Notes: generated by a model from the sequence alone, not told the origin. Shown: positions 1-9,008, counted from the stretch's first letter. The stretch is DNA of 64,000 nt from Herbaspirillum sp. GW103 (GCF_000261365.1 NZ_AJVC01000003.1:1860001-1924000), one strand, 5' to 3'. Translations and numbers: made by a program.

Positions 1-980
1 CTCATGCGCTGCTGCGCCACCGATGCCTGGAACACGCTGACCGTGTTGCTGTAGACCACGAACAGCAGCAAGGCCACCAAGAGTCCCAGCGAACGGCCGG
101 CCCGCGGATTGACGAAGGACAGCGGAATGGCCAGCAGCATCAGCGTGAGCGCCATCAGCGGCAGCGCCATGCGCCAGAGCAGCTCGCCACGGGCATATCC
201 GTCCTGCTTGCCCAGCAGCTCGGCCAGCTGCAGCGCGCGCGCCGAGCGCTCACCGGCCGCCGTTTGCGACTGATTGCCGATCAGCAGCCCATAGCGCTCG
301 AAGTCGACGATCTGGAAATCCGGCAGGCTGGGCGAACCGTCATAGCGGCGCCCCTTCTGCATGACCACGAACTTCTCGCCATCCGGGTCCACCTTGGTTT
401 CGCCTTCCTTGGCGACCACCACGCTGTTCTTGCCATCGGGGTTGATGGTATTGACGAAGATGTTGCGCACCTTGGAGGCATCGCCGGAAATGCCTTCGAC
501 GAAGAAGATCCGGTTGGCCGCCGCTGACTGCTGGAACTTGCCCGGCGAGACACGGGCGATGTCCTCGCGCTGCTCGAAACGGCTGCGGTATTCGCTGCTC
601 TGCTCATTGGCCCAGGGCGTAACCACGAAAGAGAGCGCGGCCACCAGCGCCACGATGGGCCAGCCAAAGCGCAGCACCGGCGCGATCCAGCGCGTGAGCG
701 ACATGCCGCAGGCGAACCAGACCACGATCTCCGAATCCTGGTAGCTGCGCGTCATCACCAGCAGCACCGAGATGAAACCGGTGAGGATGAGGATGATGGG
801 CATGTAGTTCAAGGCCTGGAAGCCGATCAGGGCCAGCACGTCTTGCGACGCAACCTGGCCGCCTGCGGCCTGGCCGAGGATCTTGATCAGCATCACGGTC
901 AGGGTGATGGTGAACAGCGTAGTGAAGACCCCACCTGCGGTGCTGGTCAATTCGCGTCGTAGGGCGCGTTGGAAAATCAT
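1..980 (-). CDS. lptF: LptF, LPS export ABC transporter permease (partial, 3' end outside window)
   Basis: The reading frame is open from an ATG at 980 to the left edge, so the C-terminus is missing. The visible product (about 326 residues) starts MIFQRALRRELTSTAGGVF, with a first membrane segment near residues 15-35, two more near 55-120, a large periplasmic domain (about 130-265), and further membrane segments before the edge. This is the architecture of the YjgP/YjgQ permease family. LptF with LptG and the ATPase LptB extracts lipopolysaccharide from the inner membrane for transport to the cell surface. It is divergent from pepA, a common arrangement in proteobacteria, where lptG normally follows lptF; here lptG would lie beyond the edge. 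LptG is the main alternative, but the position facing pepA favours LptF. Confidence 0.9.
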   Translation of the reverse strand, partial: MIFQRALRRELTSTAGGVFTTLFTITLTVMLIKILGQAAGGQVASQDVLALIGFQALNYMPIILILTGFISVLLVMTRSYQDSEIVVWFACGMSLTRWIAPVLRFGWPIVALVAALSFVVTPWANEQSSEYRSRFEQREDIARVSPGKFQQSAAANRIFFVEGISGDASKVRNIFVNTINPDGKNSVVVAKEGETKVDPDGEKFVVMQKGRRYDGSPSLPDFQIVDFERYGLLIGNQSQTAAGERSARALQLAELLGKQDGYARGELLWRMALPLMALTLMLLAIPLSFVNPRAGRSLGLLVALLLFVVYSNTVSVFQASVAQQRM

Positions 981-1111
981 GGGAAGGCTGGCTTGGTTTC
1001 TGGTGTCGGGGTCATTAACGGATGGCCTGCGCGGATGTCCGGCGCCCGGCATCGTGTCCGAAGCTGGCTTACCTGGCTGAACGCATGCGCGCGTAGCGTC
1101 GAAATGGGCTC

Positions 1112-1117
1112 TATAAT
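1112..1117 (+). promoter_or_regulatory. Candidate -10 box for pepA
   Basis: TATAAT is an exact sigma-70 -10 hexamer 29 bases before the pepA ATG. No good -35 element is visible at the usual spacing, so this is a weak call. A ribosome binding site (AAAGGA) sits about 7 bases before the start. Confidence 0.35.
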
Positions 1118-1146
1118 CGCCAGGTAATTCATATAAAGGACGAACG

Positions 1147-2667
1147 ATGGACTTTAGCACAAAAACATTGGACGCAAAAAACGCCTTGACAGGCGTCAAG
1201 ACCGGCGCGCTGGTCGTTGGCATCTATGAAAATCGCAAGCTGACCAAGGCCGCCAGCGCCCTGGACAAGCTGGGCGCCATCAGCGCCGCGCTGAAGTCGG
1301 GTGACATTTCCGGCAAGCCCGGCTCGACCCTGCTGCTGCGCGGCGTGACCGGCATTGCCGCCGAACGCATCGTGCTGCTGGGCCTGGGCAACGAAGAAGA
1401 GACCGGCGACAAGAACTTCGCCGCCGCCAGCAGCGCCCTGGTGCGCACCCTGGCCACCCTGGGCTGCGACAACGCCGCCCTGGCCCTGCCCCTGGATGGC
1501 ATCAAGGGTCGCGGTCTGGACTGGGCCATCCGCACCGTGGTGCTGGCCGGCCATGACGCCGCCTATCGTTCCGACACGATGAAGAGCAAGAAGGACCCCG
1601 CTCCCACCGGTGTGAAGAAGATCACCCTGCTGGTGGCCGCCGAGCAAGGCGCAGCCGCCAAGACCGCCCTGGCCGAGGCCGTGGCGCTGGCCAACGGCAT
1701 GGCGCTGACCAAGGAACTGGGCAACCTGCCCGGCAACGTCTGCACCCCGACCTACCTGGCCACTACCGCCAGGAAGCTGGCCAAGCAATTCAAGCTGGGC
1801 GTGGAAGTGCTGGAGCGCAAGCAGCTCGAAGCGCTCAAGATGGGCAGCTTCCTGTCGGTCACCAATGGCAGCGACCAGCCGCCCAAGTTCATCGTCTTGA
1901 AGCACATGGGCGGCAAGGCCAAGGATGCACCGGTGGTGCTGGTGGGCAAGGGCATCACCTTCGACACCGGCGGCATCTCGCTCAAGCCGGGCCTGAACAT
2001 GGACGAGATGAAGTACGACATGTGCGGCGCCGCCTCGGTGCTGGGCACCTTCCGTACCATCGCCGAACTGGGCCTCAAGTTGAACGTCATCGGCGTCATC
2101 CCGACCTGCGAAAACATGCCCTCGGGCCGTGCCACCAAGCCGGGCGACATCGTCACCTCGATGTCCGGCCAGACCATCGAAGTGCTCAACACCGACGCCG
2201 AAGGCCGCCTGATCCTGTGTGACGCGCTGACCTACGTGGAGCGCTTCAAGCCGGCCGCCGTGGTCGACATCGCCACCCTGACCGGTGCCTGCGTGGTGGC
2301 CCTGGGCCATCACAACACGGGCCTGTTCACCCGCGAGGATGACAGCCACGACCAGCTGGCCAACGCCCTGCTGGCCGCCGGCAAGGAAAGCGGCGATACC
2401 GCCTGGCGCATGCCGATTCAGGATCCCTACCAGGAGCAGTTGAAGTCCAACTTCGCCGACATCGCCAACATCGGCGGCCAGCCCGGCGGCAGCGTGACGG
2501 CGGCGTGCTTCCTGGAGCGCTTCACCCGCAAGTACACCTGGGCCCACCTGGACATCGCCGGCACCGCCTGGAAGAGCGGCGCGGCCAAGGGGGCCACCGG
2601 CCGCCCGGTGCCGCTCTTGACCACCTGGCTGCTCGACCAGGCGCACGCCAGGTCGGCACGCGGCTGA
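1147..2667 (+). CDS. pepA: Leucyl aminopeptidase PepA (M17 family)
   Basis: Product of 506 residues, a normal length for M17 aminopeptidases (about 500). These are hexameric cytosolic enzymes with two metal ions that remove N-terminal residues from peptides; in some bacteria PepA also binds DNA. The N-terminal macro-like domain covers about residues 1-170. The catalytic domain carries the metal and substrate motif [17 protein letters not shown] and the family signature NTDAEGRL (near residue 350). The start ATG follows AAAGGA at a good distance. It is divergent from lptF. A strong hairpin-T-run terminator follows about 85 bases after the stop, inside the next reading frame. Confidence 0.97.
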   Translation: MDFSTKTLDAKNALTGVKTGALVVGIYENRKLTKAASALDKLGAISAALKSGDISGKPGSTLLLRGVTGIAAERIVLLGLGNEEETGDKNFAAASSALVRTLATLGCDNAALALPLDGIKGRGLDWAIRTVVLAGHDAAYRSDTMKSKKDPAPTGVKKITLLVAAEQGAAAKTALAEAVALANGMALTKELGNLPGNVCTPTYLATTARKLAKQFKLGVEVLERKQLEALKMGSFLSVTNGSDQPPKFIVLKHMGGKAKDAPVVLVGKGITFDTGGISLKPGLNMDEMKYDMCGAASVLGTFRTIAELGLKLNVIGVIPTCENMPSGRATKPGDIVTSMSGQTIEVLNTDAEGRLILCDALTYVERFKPAAVVDIATLTGACVVALGHHNTGLFTREDDSHDQLANALLAAGKESGDTAWRMPIQDPYQEQLKSNFADIANIGGQPGGSVTAACFLERFTRKYTWAHLDIAGTAWKSGAAKGATGRPVPLLTTWLLDQAHARSARG

Positions 2668-2680
2668 TGGCCCTTGCGGC

Positions 2681-3685
2681 ATGGAAGACGATACCGGTTT
2701 CGCCATGACCGTCTTCCTGCCGCAGACCTCGCCCGGGTTCACCACGGCAAGACCACCGCAGCACTTTGTGTTGCGGTGGTTTTTTTTCATCTTTTTACTG
2801 CTGTCGGGCAGCCTTGGACTGATCCTGCCGGAAACGTCCGTGGCACAAGACACGCCGATGCCGCCTGCCCAGACCGTGCGTTTTCCTTCATCTGACGGAA
2901 AAACCACCCTCACCGGCTATCTCTACGATCCCTTCGGCGCCGGCCCGCATCCGGCCATCGTACTGCTGCACGGACGCGCCGGGCTGTACTCCTCGCGCGT
3001 CAACGCCGCCTGCACCCAGGTCGGTCCGGCCATCCCCTCGCCCTGCGATGCCGATGCGCTCACGGCGCGCCATCGGGCCTGGACTGCCTACTGGGTCGCG
3101 CGTGGCTACGTGGTCCTGCTGGTAGACAGTTTCGGCCCGCGCGGCGTGGCCCATGGCTTTGGCCGCTACACCCATGGCTTGCCAGAACGGGACGCCGTCA
3201 ACGAACTCACCGTGCGCCCGCTGGATGCCGAAGGCGCGCTGCAATGGCTGGCCACGCGCAGCGAGGTCGATGTCCGCCGCATCATGTTGCAAGGCTGGTC
3301 CAATGGCGGCAGCACGGCCCTGAACGTGATGCAGCGCCAGGCTGCACGACCGGCCGACGATGCGCCCACTTTCGCCGCCGCGCTGGTGTTCTATCCGGGC
3401 TGCGGCAAGCAGGCCCTGCTGTCGTCCCACCCTGAATTCGACAAGCCCGTGCAGGTGCTGCTGGGCAGCGCCGACGACGAGGTCTCGCCGCAGACTTGCC
3501 AGCGCGTACTGCGCCAGACCATCCCCATCCGCCAGGCTCCCGCACCCGTGGTCAAGCTCTATGCCGGGGCCACGCACGACTTCGACGATCCCGGCCGGGC
3601 GCATCAGTCGGTCCAGGCCAACCGGGCGGCCCGCCAGGATGCACTCAGGCAGCTGGGGCCGTGGCTGGACCGGATCGCCCCCTGA
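2681..3685 (+). CDS. Exported dienelactone hydrolase family protein
   Basis: Alpha/beta hydrolase of the dienelactone hydrolase family, up to 334 residues. Visible catalytic elements are the nucleophile elbow GWSNGG, an acid in GSADDE, and the histidine in GATHDFDD. The substrate is unknown. A hydrophobic signal-like segment (LRWFFFIFLLLSGSLGLILP) is followed by SVAQ, suggesting export. The start is uncertain. ATGs at 2681 and 2705 give a long pre-sequence, while a GTG at 2768 would put the signal peptide at the very N-terminus. None has a good ribosome binding site. The pepA terminator (2752-2787) lies inside the first two options and its T-run encodes the Phe residues of the signal segment. 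Confidence 0.75.
   Translation: MEDDTGFAMTVFLPQTSPGFTTARPPQHFVLRWFFFIFLLLSGSLGLILPETSVAQDTPMPPAQTVRFPSSDGKTTLTGYLYDPFGAGPHPAIVLLHGRAGLYSSRVNAACTQVGPAIPSPCDADALTARHRAWTAYWVARGYVVLLVDSFGPRGVAHGFGRYTHGLPERDAVNELTVRPLDAEGALQWLATRSEVDVRRIMLQGWSNGGSTALNVMQRQAARPADDAPTFAAALVFYPGCGKQALLSSHPEFDKPVQVLLGSADDEVSPQTCQRVLRQTIPIRQAPAPVVKLYAGATHDFDDPGRAHQSVQANRAARQDALRQLGPWLDRIAP
2752..2787 (+). terminator. Rho-independent terminator after pepA, inside the next ORF
   Basis: ACCACCGCA and TGCGGTGGT form a perfect 9-bp stem around an 11-base loop and run straight into eight T residues. It is a classical intrinsic terminator for pepA. It overlaps the 5' coding part of the downstream hydrolase if that gene starts at 2681 or 2705. 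Confidence 0.85.
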
Positions 3686-3839
3686 TCGCGGTGCACCGAC
3701 ATCACAGCGGCGACCTTCTGCAAAGGCGCCGGTTCCCGTCTAGACTGTTGATCCTTCCCCGGAACACTGCCACGCAACTGCGGTCGGTAGTGAGGTCGAC
3801 GCAGTTCATCCCAAGCAATGCCAACAAGAAAGGATCAGC

Positions 3840-4943
3840 ATGACCAACGCCACCCATTTTCAGAGTGACCTCTTCAAGCCCATGCAGCTGGGCGCAGTGC
3901 AACTGCACAATCGCATCGTCATGGCTCCGCTCACCCGCAGCCGTGCCAAGGCAGGCGACGTGCCCAGCGACCTGGCCGCCCAGTACTATGCCCAGCGTGC
4001 CGGTGCCGGCCTGATCATCGCCGAGGCTACCCAGATCTCGCCGCAAGGCAAGGGCTACGCCTGGACACCGGGCATCTACGACCAGGCGCAGGTGGCCGGC
4101 TGGAAGAAGGTCACCGACGCCGTCCACGCAAAAGGCGGGCGCATCTTCCTGCAGCTGTGGCACGTGGGTCGCATCTCGCACCCCGACCTGCAGCCCGGCC
4201 ATGCGCTGCCGGTCGCTCCCTCGGCCATCAGGCCGCAAGGCAATGCCTTCACCGAAAGCGGTTTCAAGCCCTTCGTCGAACCACGCGCGCTGGAGGCCGC
4301 GGAGCTGCCCGGCATCGTCGCGCAATACAAGACCGCCGCGCAACTGTCGATGCAGGCCGGCTTCGATGGCGTGGAAATCCACGCCGCCAACGGCTATCTG
4401 CTGGACCAGTTCCTGCGCGACAAGAGCAACCAGCGCACCGACGCCTATGGTGGCAGCATTGAGAACCGTGCCCGTCTGCTGCTGGAAGTGGTCGAAGCGG
4501 TGACGTCGGTGGTGCCGAGCGAACGCGTGGGCATCCGCCTGTCCCCCATCAGCCCGGCCAATGACATCGCCGACAGCGATCCCAAGGCGCTCTTCAGCTA
4601 CGTGGTGGAGCAGCTCAACCGCTACAGGCTGGTCTACCTGCACGTGGTGGAAGGCGCCACCGGCGGACCGCGCGAGGTGGAGGGCGGCTTTGATCTGCAG
4701 GTGCTGCGCGATCTCTTCAAGGGCATCTACATCGCCAACAACGGCTATGACCTGGAGATGGCAGTCCAGGCGCGCGCACGCAATGTTGCCGACCTGGTGG
4801 CCTTCGGTCGTCCGTGGATCGCCAACCCGGATCTGGTCGAACGCTTCAAGGCCGGAGCGCCGCTGGCCGAGTTCAACCAGGCCACCCTCTATGGCGGTGG
4901 TGCGGAAGGTTACACCGACTATCCGCCCCTGCAGCAGTCCTGA
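3840..4943 (+). CDS. Old Yellow Enzyme family alkene reductase (NemA-like)
   Basis: FMN-dependent NAD(P)H:flavin oxidoreductase of 367 residues, the usual length for the single-domain (beta/alpha)8 OYE class. The substrate-binding His-Asn pair appears in VEIHAANGYLLDQFL, followed by the conserved RTDAYGGSIENRARLLLEV segment. These enzymes reduce activated C=C bonds in enones, maleimides and nitro compounds in the cytosol. The start follows AAAGGATCAGC. It appears to be its own transcription unit, with a hairpin terminator at 5006-5031. NemA is the best-known member, but the physiological substrate cannot be inferred here. Confidence 0.9.
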   Translation: MTNATHFQSDLFKPMQLGAVQLHNRIVMAPLTRSRAKAGDVPSDLAAQYYAQRAGAGLIIAEATQISPQGKGYAWTPGIYDQAQVAGWKKVTDAVHAKGGRIFLQLWHVGRISHPDLQPGHALPVAPSAIRPQGNAFTESGFKPFVEPRALEAAELPGIVAQYKTAAQLSMQAGFDGVEIHAANGYLLDQFLRDKSNQRTDAYGGSIENRARLLLEVVEAVTSVVPSERVGIRLSPISPANDIADSDPKALFSYVVEQLNRYRLVYLHVVEGATGGPREVEGGFDLQVLRDLFKGIYIANNGYDLEMAVQARARNVADLVAFGRPWIANPDLVERFKAGAPLAEFNQATLYGGGAEGYTDYPPLQQS

Positions 4944-5005
4944 CGCAGCATCCGCTGCCGCAGCGCTGGAACTGGAGGTCCGCAGCGGCTGTTCCGGACC
5001 GTCAT

Positions 5006-5031
5006 GGCCTGCCTTCACGGCAGGCCATTTT
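5006..5031 (+). terminator. Rho-independent terminator after the OYE gene
   Basis: GGCCTGCC and GGCAGGCC form an 8-bp GC-rich stem with a TTCAC loop, followed by a short ATTTT tract. It lies 60 bases after the stop of the alkene reductase gene. Confidence 0.7.
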
Positions 5032-5098
5032 CGTGCACCACGCCGCATCGGACCGCCAGCCCGCTACAATGCCGCTTGGCTCCACTCCCCTGCTCATC

Positions 5099-5866
5099 AT
5101 GAAAACAATTTTCGCCACTCTCACGCTGGCCTGCTGCGCGCTCCCCGCCCTGGCCCAGCAAGCCGCGCCCGCAACCGATACCAGCGATCCCCTGCAACTG
5201 CAGGACCGACTCACCGGTGACCTGGGTGTGGGCGTCTACCGCGTCGATCGCAACGGTCCCGATGCGCATCGCCGCAACCAGGTGCTGCCCTATGCCTACG
5301 CCGACTATGGCCGTGCTTTTGCGCGTCTGGACACCTTCGGCGTCAAGACCATGCGCATGGGCTATGGCTACCTGGAACTGGCCGGGCGAGTGAGCCTGGA
5401 CGGCTTTGATGCCCAACGCGGCCTGCGGCGCCGCTCTGACCCGATCCCGCTCGGTATCGGCACCTATCAGGAAACGCCCTTCGGCGGCTTCTTCCTCAAC
5501 GTCTTCCGCGACTTCAACAAGTCGCACGGCACCCTGGCCGAGGCCATCTATGCGGCCCAGATCGACCTGGGTCCGGTGAGCCTCTATCCGCAGCTCGGCG
5601 TGGAATACCGCAGCGGCAGCTACAACGATTACTTCGTCGGCGTCTCCGCCAGCGAATCGGCCGCCAGCGGTCTGCGCCAATACAGCGCCGGCGCCTCCAC
5701 CAGCCCCACCCTGGGCCTGGCTGCCGATATTCCCCTCACGGGCGCCTGGCACCTCAATGTGCACCTGCGCCGCAAGTGGCTGGACCATTCCGTGGCAGAC
5801 AGTCCGCTGGTCCGCCGCCACACGGATGACACCGCCATCGTGGCCGTCAGCTACCGCTTCAAGTAA
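5099..5866 (+). CDS. MipA/OmpV family outer-membrane protein
   Basis: Product of 255 residues with a signal peptide (MKTIFATLTLACCALPALAQ, cleavage after ALA). The mature part has alternating beta-strand character and ends in an aromatic-basic pattern, AVSYRFK, typical of outer-membrane barrels. Family members range from MltA-interacting proteins to OmpV porin-like proteins; the exact function here is unknown. It follows the OYE terminator, so it should have its own promoter. A hairpin without a clear T-run (5884-5913) follows the stop. Confidence 0.8.
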   Translation: MKTIFATLTLACCALPALAQQAAPATDTSDPLQLQDRLTGDLGVGVYRVDRNGPDAHRRNQVLPYAYADYGRAFARLDTFGVKTMRMGYGYLELAGRVSLDGFDAQRGLRRRSDPIPLGIGTYQETPFGGFFLNVFRDFNKSHGTLAEAIYAAQIDLGPVSLYPQLGVEYRSGSYNDYFVGVSASESAASGLRQYSAGASTSPTLGLAADIPLTGAWHLNVHLRRKWLDHSVADSPLVRRHTDDTAIVAVSYRFK

Positions 5867-6460
5867 TCCGCCTCCCCTGCCCGCCCGAGACCGGCCGCAC
5901 GGCCGGCTTCGGGTAGCGGCCATGCCGCGCTGTCCCGCTTCCCTCCTCTGTCTGCATTCTCCGTCTGCTTGTGCCGCCTGCTGAAGAGCTCGCTTTGCTT
6001 ATGAACTTTTTTACGGTAGAGCTCAAGCCTGCAGCCGCGCTTTCAATGCGTAAACAATTCCGGAATGTTTTCATGCGTCACTTTTTCTGACGCAAAATTT
6101 GTCCTGTTTTTCAGGGCATGAGAACAAACGAGAGTTGCCGAAAAAACTTAGTTTCCGCATTCAAACAAATTTCCTCACGCCAAGCCATATGCAGTCGGAA
6201 ATCCTTTACCAGCGCGACTTCACGGATTCCTACACCACAACAGAAGTTACATGAAAAGCGTAATATTTTGTTGCTGTCGTTAGTATTTTTCCATTATTCT
6301 CGCTCCGTCTCCTTGAACAAAAATCACAAATCGAGACGCAGTTCCGACCCTGCCAACATCAATAACAAAACCTGTCGGAGCGTAGTTCCCCTTGCAGTGC
6401 TTTCGCAATCAGATACCAATCGCAACCCTACCCATCAATCGCATTCGAAAGAGGTGTGTA
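5867..6460. other. 594-bp intergenic region, AT-richer than its surroundings
   Basis: After the hairpin at 5884-5913 the base composition drops well below that of flanking genes from about 5990 to 6450. Open frames here have atypical composition and no family resemblance, and I do not call a gene. The promoter of the PEP-CTERM gene must lie here. I looked for a sigma-54 -24/-12 element, because some PEP-CTERM genes use one, and found none. Confidence 0.5.
5884..5913 (+). terminator. Terminator-like hairpin after the OmpV gene
   Basis: CCCGAGACCGGCC pairs with GGCCGGCTTCGGG around a GCAC loop, with one wobble and one mismatch. No T-run follows, so it may only protect the 3' end or act with Rho. 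Confidence 0.4.
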
Positions 6461-7036
6461 ATGAAAAAACTGTTGAGCAGTTTCCTTGTCGCGTCCGCCT
6501 TCGTCGCCATGGCATCCTCGGCTAGCGCCGCGGATATCGAGCGCACGCGCACCCTGGTGTGGACCGACGCCACGTCGACCTTCAACGCCCGCTATGGCGA
6601 AGGGACCACCGGCCAGACCTTCCTGGAGAACTTCACCTTCGACGTCAGTGGCGCAAGCGCGGCGGTGTCGTCGGCGGTGGTCTCGATTGCACTGGACGGC
6701 CTGTCGCGTCTGGGCATCGACAGCTTCACCCTGAGCGGCAACGGCCAGACCTACACCGGCACCTCGCTGCTGGATGGCGATACCCAGACCTTCAACCTGC
6801 GCACCAACGGTCTGTCGGCGGGTCTCTACACCCTGTCGGTGGCCGGTACCATCCTGGGATCGGCGGGTGGCAGCTTTGCCGGCAACATCAGCGTGGCACC
6901 GGTACCGGAAGCCTCGACCACGGCCATGATGATCGGCGGCCTGGGGCTGATCGGCTTTGCCGCCTATCGCCGCCGCAAGGCCGGCGACAAGGGTGACAAG
7001 GCTGCCCAGGTGACGGCCCGGATGATGCCGGCGTAA
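6461..7036 (+). CDS. PEP-CTERM (VPxxx) sorting domain protein, FxDxF-like
   Basis: Product of 191 residues. It begins with a clean signal peptide (MKKLLSSFLVASAFVAMASS, cleavage after ASA). The body is Ser/Thr/Gly-rich with the segment FLENFTFDVSGAS, similar to the FxDxF subgroup. The C-terminus is the tripartite sorting signal: PVPEAS, a hydrophobic segment MMIGGLGLIGFAAY, then RRRK and a longer than usual charged tail. Such proteins are processed by exosortase EpsH and linked to exopolysaccharide or biofilm. No exosortase or EPS gene is in this window, so this is an orphan target. The start follows GAAAGAGGTG. Confidence 0.85.
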   Translation: MKKLLSSFLVASAFVAMASSASAADIERTRTLVWTDATSTFNARYGEGTTGQTFLENFTFDVSGASAAVSSAVVSIALDGLSRLGIDSFTLSGNGQTYTGTSLLDGDTQTFNLRTNGLSAGLYTLSVAGTILGSAGGSFAGNISVAPVPEASTTAMMIGGLGLIGFAAYRRRKAGDKGDKAAQVTARMMPA

Positions 7037-7092
7037 TGGCAGCCATCTGAGAGTCTGGCCCGGAGAACGGGCCAACGACGGCAACGCAAAGG

Positions 7093-7127
7093 GGGGAATC
7101 TCCGCAAGGGGATTCCCCTTCTGTTTC
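7093..7127 (+). terminator. Terminator after the PEP-CTERM gene
   Basis: GGGGAATC and GATTCCCC pair around a 10-base loop, followed by TTCTGTTT. It lies about 60 bases after the stop codon. Confidence 0.6.
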
Positions 7128-7261
7128 GGGAGCAGGAATGATCGCGGTCACCGTCATTGGCCGGGGAGCGCGACGAATGCGGTAAGATGGCGCCCGTTGC
7201 TCATGACGCATCGGCTGTGATGCGCGCGGGCCGGTCTCCGATTCACCACTGCATTGTCCCC

Positions 7262-8029
7262 ATGAAAATCGCCACCTGGAACGTCAACTCCCTCAAGGTC
7301 CGCCTGCCGCAAGTGCTGAAATGGCTGGAAGAAAACCCGGTCGACGTGCTCTGCCTGCAGGAAACCAAACTCACCGACGACAAGTTCCCCGCCGCCGAGA
7401 TCGCGGCCGCCGGATACCTGGTCGAATTCTCGGGTCAGAAGACCTACAACGGCGTGGCCATCCTGTCGCGCCATCCAATGACCGATGTGGTCAGGAACAA
7501 TCCGCTCTTCCCCGACGAACAGCAACGCATCATCGCCGCTACCATCGAGGGCGTGCGCTACGTCTGCGCCTACATTCCCAACGGGCAGTCGTTGGAGTCC
7601 GAGAAGTATCCCTACAAGCTGAACTGGCTGGCCGCCCTGCACGAATGGCTGGCACAAGAAAAGGCGAAGAACCCGCGCCTGGCCCTGCTGGGCGACTACA
7701 ACATCGCCCCTGAGGACCGCGACGTGCACGACCCGGTGGCCTGGCAAGGCCAGGTGCTGGTGTCCGAACCCGAGCGCGACGCCTTCCGCAAGCTGCAGGC
7801 CCTGGGCCTGACGGATGCCTACCGCCTCTTCGAACAACCGGAAAAAATGTACAGCTGGTGGGATTACCGCCAGATGGGCTTCCGCCTCAATCGCGGCCTG
7901 CGCATCGACCATATCCTGCTGTCCGAAGAACTGGTGCCACGCTGCACCGCCTGCGTCATCGACAAGGTGCCGCGCAAGTGGGAACAGCCTTCGGATCACG
8001 CGCCCGTGATTGCCACGCTGGCGGACTGA
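7262..8029 (+). CDS. xth: Exodeoxyribonuclease III (Xth, AP endonuclease)
   Basis: Product of 255 residues, normal for the ExoIII group of the EEP nuclease superfamily. All family motifs are visible: MKIATWNVNSLKVRL at the start, LQETKL (metal-binding Glu), GDYNIAPEDRDVHDP, RIDHIL, and SDHAPV with the catalytic His at the end. It repairs abasic sites and degrades duplex DNA 3'-5'. The frame is open for 35 codons upstream (to 7157), but MKIATWN matches the family N-terminus, so 7262 is used. It is convergent with the gene at 8105. Confidence 0.93.
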   Translation: MKIATWNVNSLKVRLPQVLKWLEENPVDVLCLQETKLTDDKFPAAEIAAAGYLVEFSGQKTYNGVAILSRHPMTDVVRNNPLFPDEQQRIIAATIEGVRYVCAYIPNGQSLESEKYPYKLNWLAALHEWLAQEKAKNPRLALLGDYNIAPEDRDVHDPVAWQGQVLVSEPERDAFRKLQALGLTDAYRLFEQPEKMYSWWDYRQMGFRLNRGLRIDHILLSEELVPRCTACVIDKVPRKWEQPSDHAPVIATLAD

Positions 8030-8050
8030 TGTTGGCGCAGGCTGCTCACA

Positions 8051-8098
8051 AATGATTTAAATTATTTAAATGATTCAAATGATTTATATCATTTACGC
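8051..8098. repeat. AT-rich palindromic repeat between convergent genes (copy 1)
   Basis: This stretch is built from repeated AATGATTYAAAT-like words and ends in AAATGATTTATATCATTT (8077-8094), an imperfect palindrome. The last 18 bases (8081-8098) are identical, in reverse complement, to 17601-17618. Both copies sit between converging genes. It stands out sharply from the GC-rich surroundings. Confidence 0.6.
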
Positions 8099-8104
8099 AA
8101 AACC

Positions 8105-8392
8105 TTACTGAGCGCCGCCCTCGGGTGGCGTTTGTTCTTTCTTGTTGCGCATGTTCTTCTCGAACTGCACATCCAGCTTGCTCACGCGCCTGGCCTTCTG
8201 TGGCCCCTGGGCGTTGACGAAGGTGACGAAGTCATCCAGCTCCATGGCCTCGTTGAGCTTCTCCAGCGGCTGGCCGGGCAGGCGGCGGGTCAGGATGAAG
8301 CGTTCATCGGAGGTGCGCAGCATCGAATACTCGCGTGATTCGGTGCGGCTGTTCAGGCGCTCGATGGCGCTGGCGGCGCGGGTCGATCTCAT
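8105..8392 (-). CDS. Hypothetical 95-residue protein coupled to the acetyltransferase
   Basis: I do not recognise the family. The product begins MRSTRAASAIERLNSR, is highly charged, has no signal peptide or membrane segment, and ends in a polar tail (MRNKKEQTPPEGGAQ). The start at 8392 is favoured because its ATG overlaps the TGA of the upstream acetyltransferase gene in an ATGA arrangement, implying translational coupling. It is probably cytosolic. Confidence 0.6.
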   Translation of the reverse strand: MRSTRAASAIERLNSRTESREYSMLRTSDERFILTRRLPGQPLEKLNEAMELDDFVTFVNAQGPQKARRVSKLDVQFEKNMRNKKEQTPPEGGAQ

Positions 8393-8895
8393 CCTTGCGC
8401 CTCTTGCAGCTTGAGTTGCCAGTATCCGACGTCGATCCAGCGGCCCATCTTGTAGCCCACTTCCGTGAAGACACCGCATTTCACGAAACCCACACTCTCA
8501 TGCAGGGCCACGCTGGCCGGATTGGGCTGGGCAATGCCGCCGATGACCAGGTGTACGCCCAGCGGCTTGAGCTGGGCAATCAGCGCGCGATAGAGCTGCT
8601 TGCCGATGCCCTTGCCGCCCGCATCGTGACGCAGGTAGACCGAGCTTTCCACCGAATGCCGGTAAGCCGCACGGGGCTTCCACTTGTTGGCATAGGCGTA
8701 GCCCAGTACCTGGCCCTGTTCTTCAAACACCAGCCAGGGGAAATCGGCCTGCACATCGGCGATGCGCGCGGCCATGGCCTCGGCGCTGAGTGCTTCGGTC
8801 TCGAAGCTGATGACAGTGGTCTGTACGTAGTGGTTGTAGATGTCGCAGAGGGCGGGAGCATCGGCGGCGGTGGCCGGGCGGATGGAGGAAGACAT
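8389..8895 (-). CDS. GNAT family N-acetyltransferase (phosphinothricin/MnaT-like)
   Basis: Product of 168 residues with the GNAT fold of the Pat/YncA subgroup. It starts IRPATAADAPALCDIYNHYV, has YRHSVESSVYLRHDAGGKGIG (acetyl-CoA pyrophosphate loop, variant of R/Q-x-x-G-x-G/A), and ends with VGFVKCGVFTEVGYKMGRWID, typical of the phosphinothricin/methionine-sulfone acetyltransferase group. Likely substrates are amino-acid analogues, but this is not certain. Its stop overlaps the start of the 95-residue gene downstream by 4 bases. Confidence 0.85.
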   Translation of the reverse strand: MSSSIRPATAADAPALCDIYNHYVQTTVISFETEALSAEAMAARIADVQADFPWLVFEEQGQVLGYAYANKWKPRAAYRHSVESSVYLRHDAGGKGIGKQLYRALIAQLKPLGVHLVIGGIAQPNPASVALHESVGFVKCGVFTEVGYKMGRWIDVGYWQLKLQEAQG

Positions 8896-9008
8896 GGACA
8901 GGAAGGGATCGAGGAAAATCGGAAGCCCTCAGTGTAACCAAATTATGCCGGGCGCGGCGCCCCTGCTCCGCTGCAAGCGCACCGCCCCGTGGATGACCGC
9001 CGCCCGCC

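Noticed and set aside
1129-2913. Long open frame on the minus strand opposite pepA
   Set aside because: It is a shadow caused by GC-rich codon use; the product is His/Gly/Gln-rich without family features, and pepA on the plus strand is certain.
6118-6525. Open frame in the AT-rich region before the PEP-CTERM gene
   Set aside because: Composition unlike genes, no ribosome binding site or family resemblance, and it overlaps the start of the real gene.
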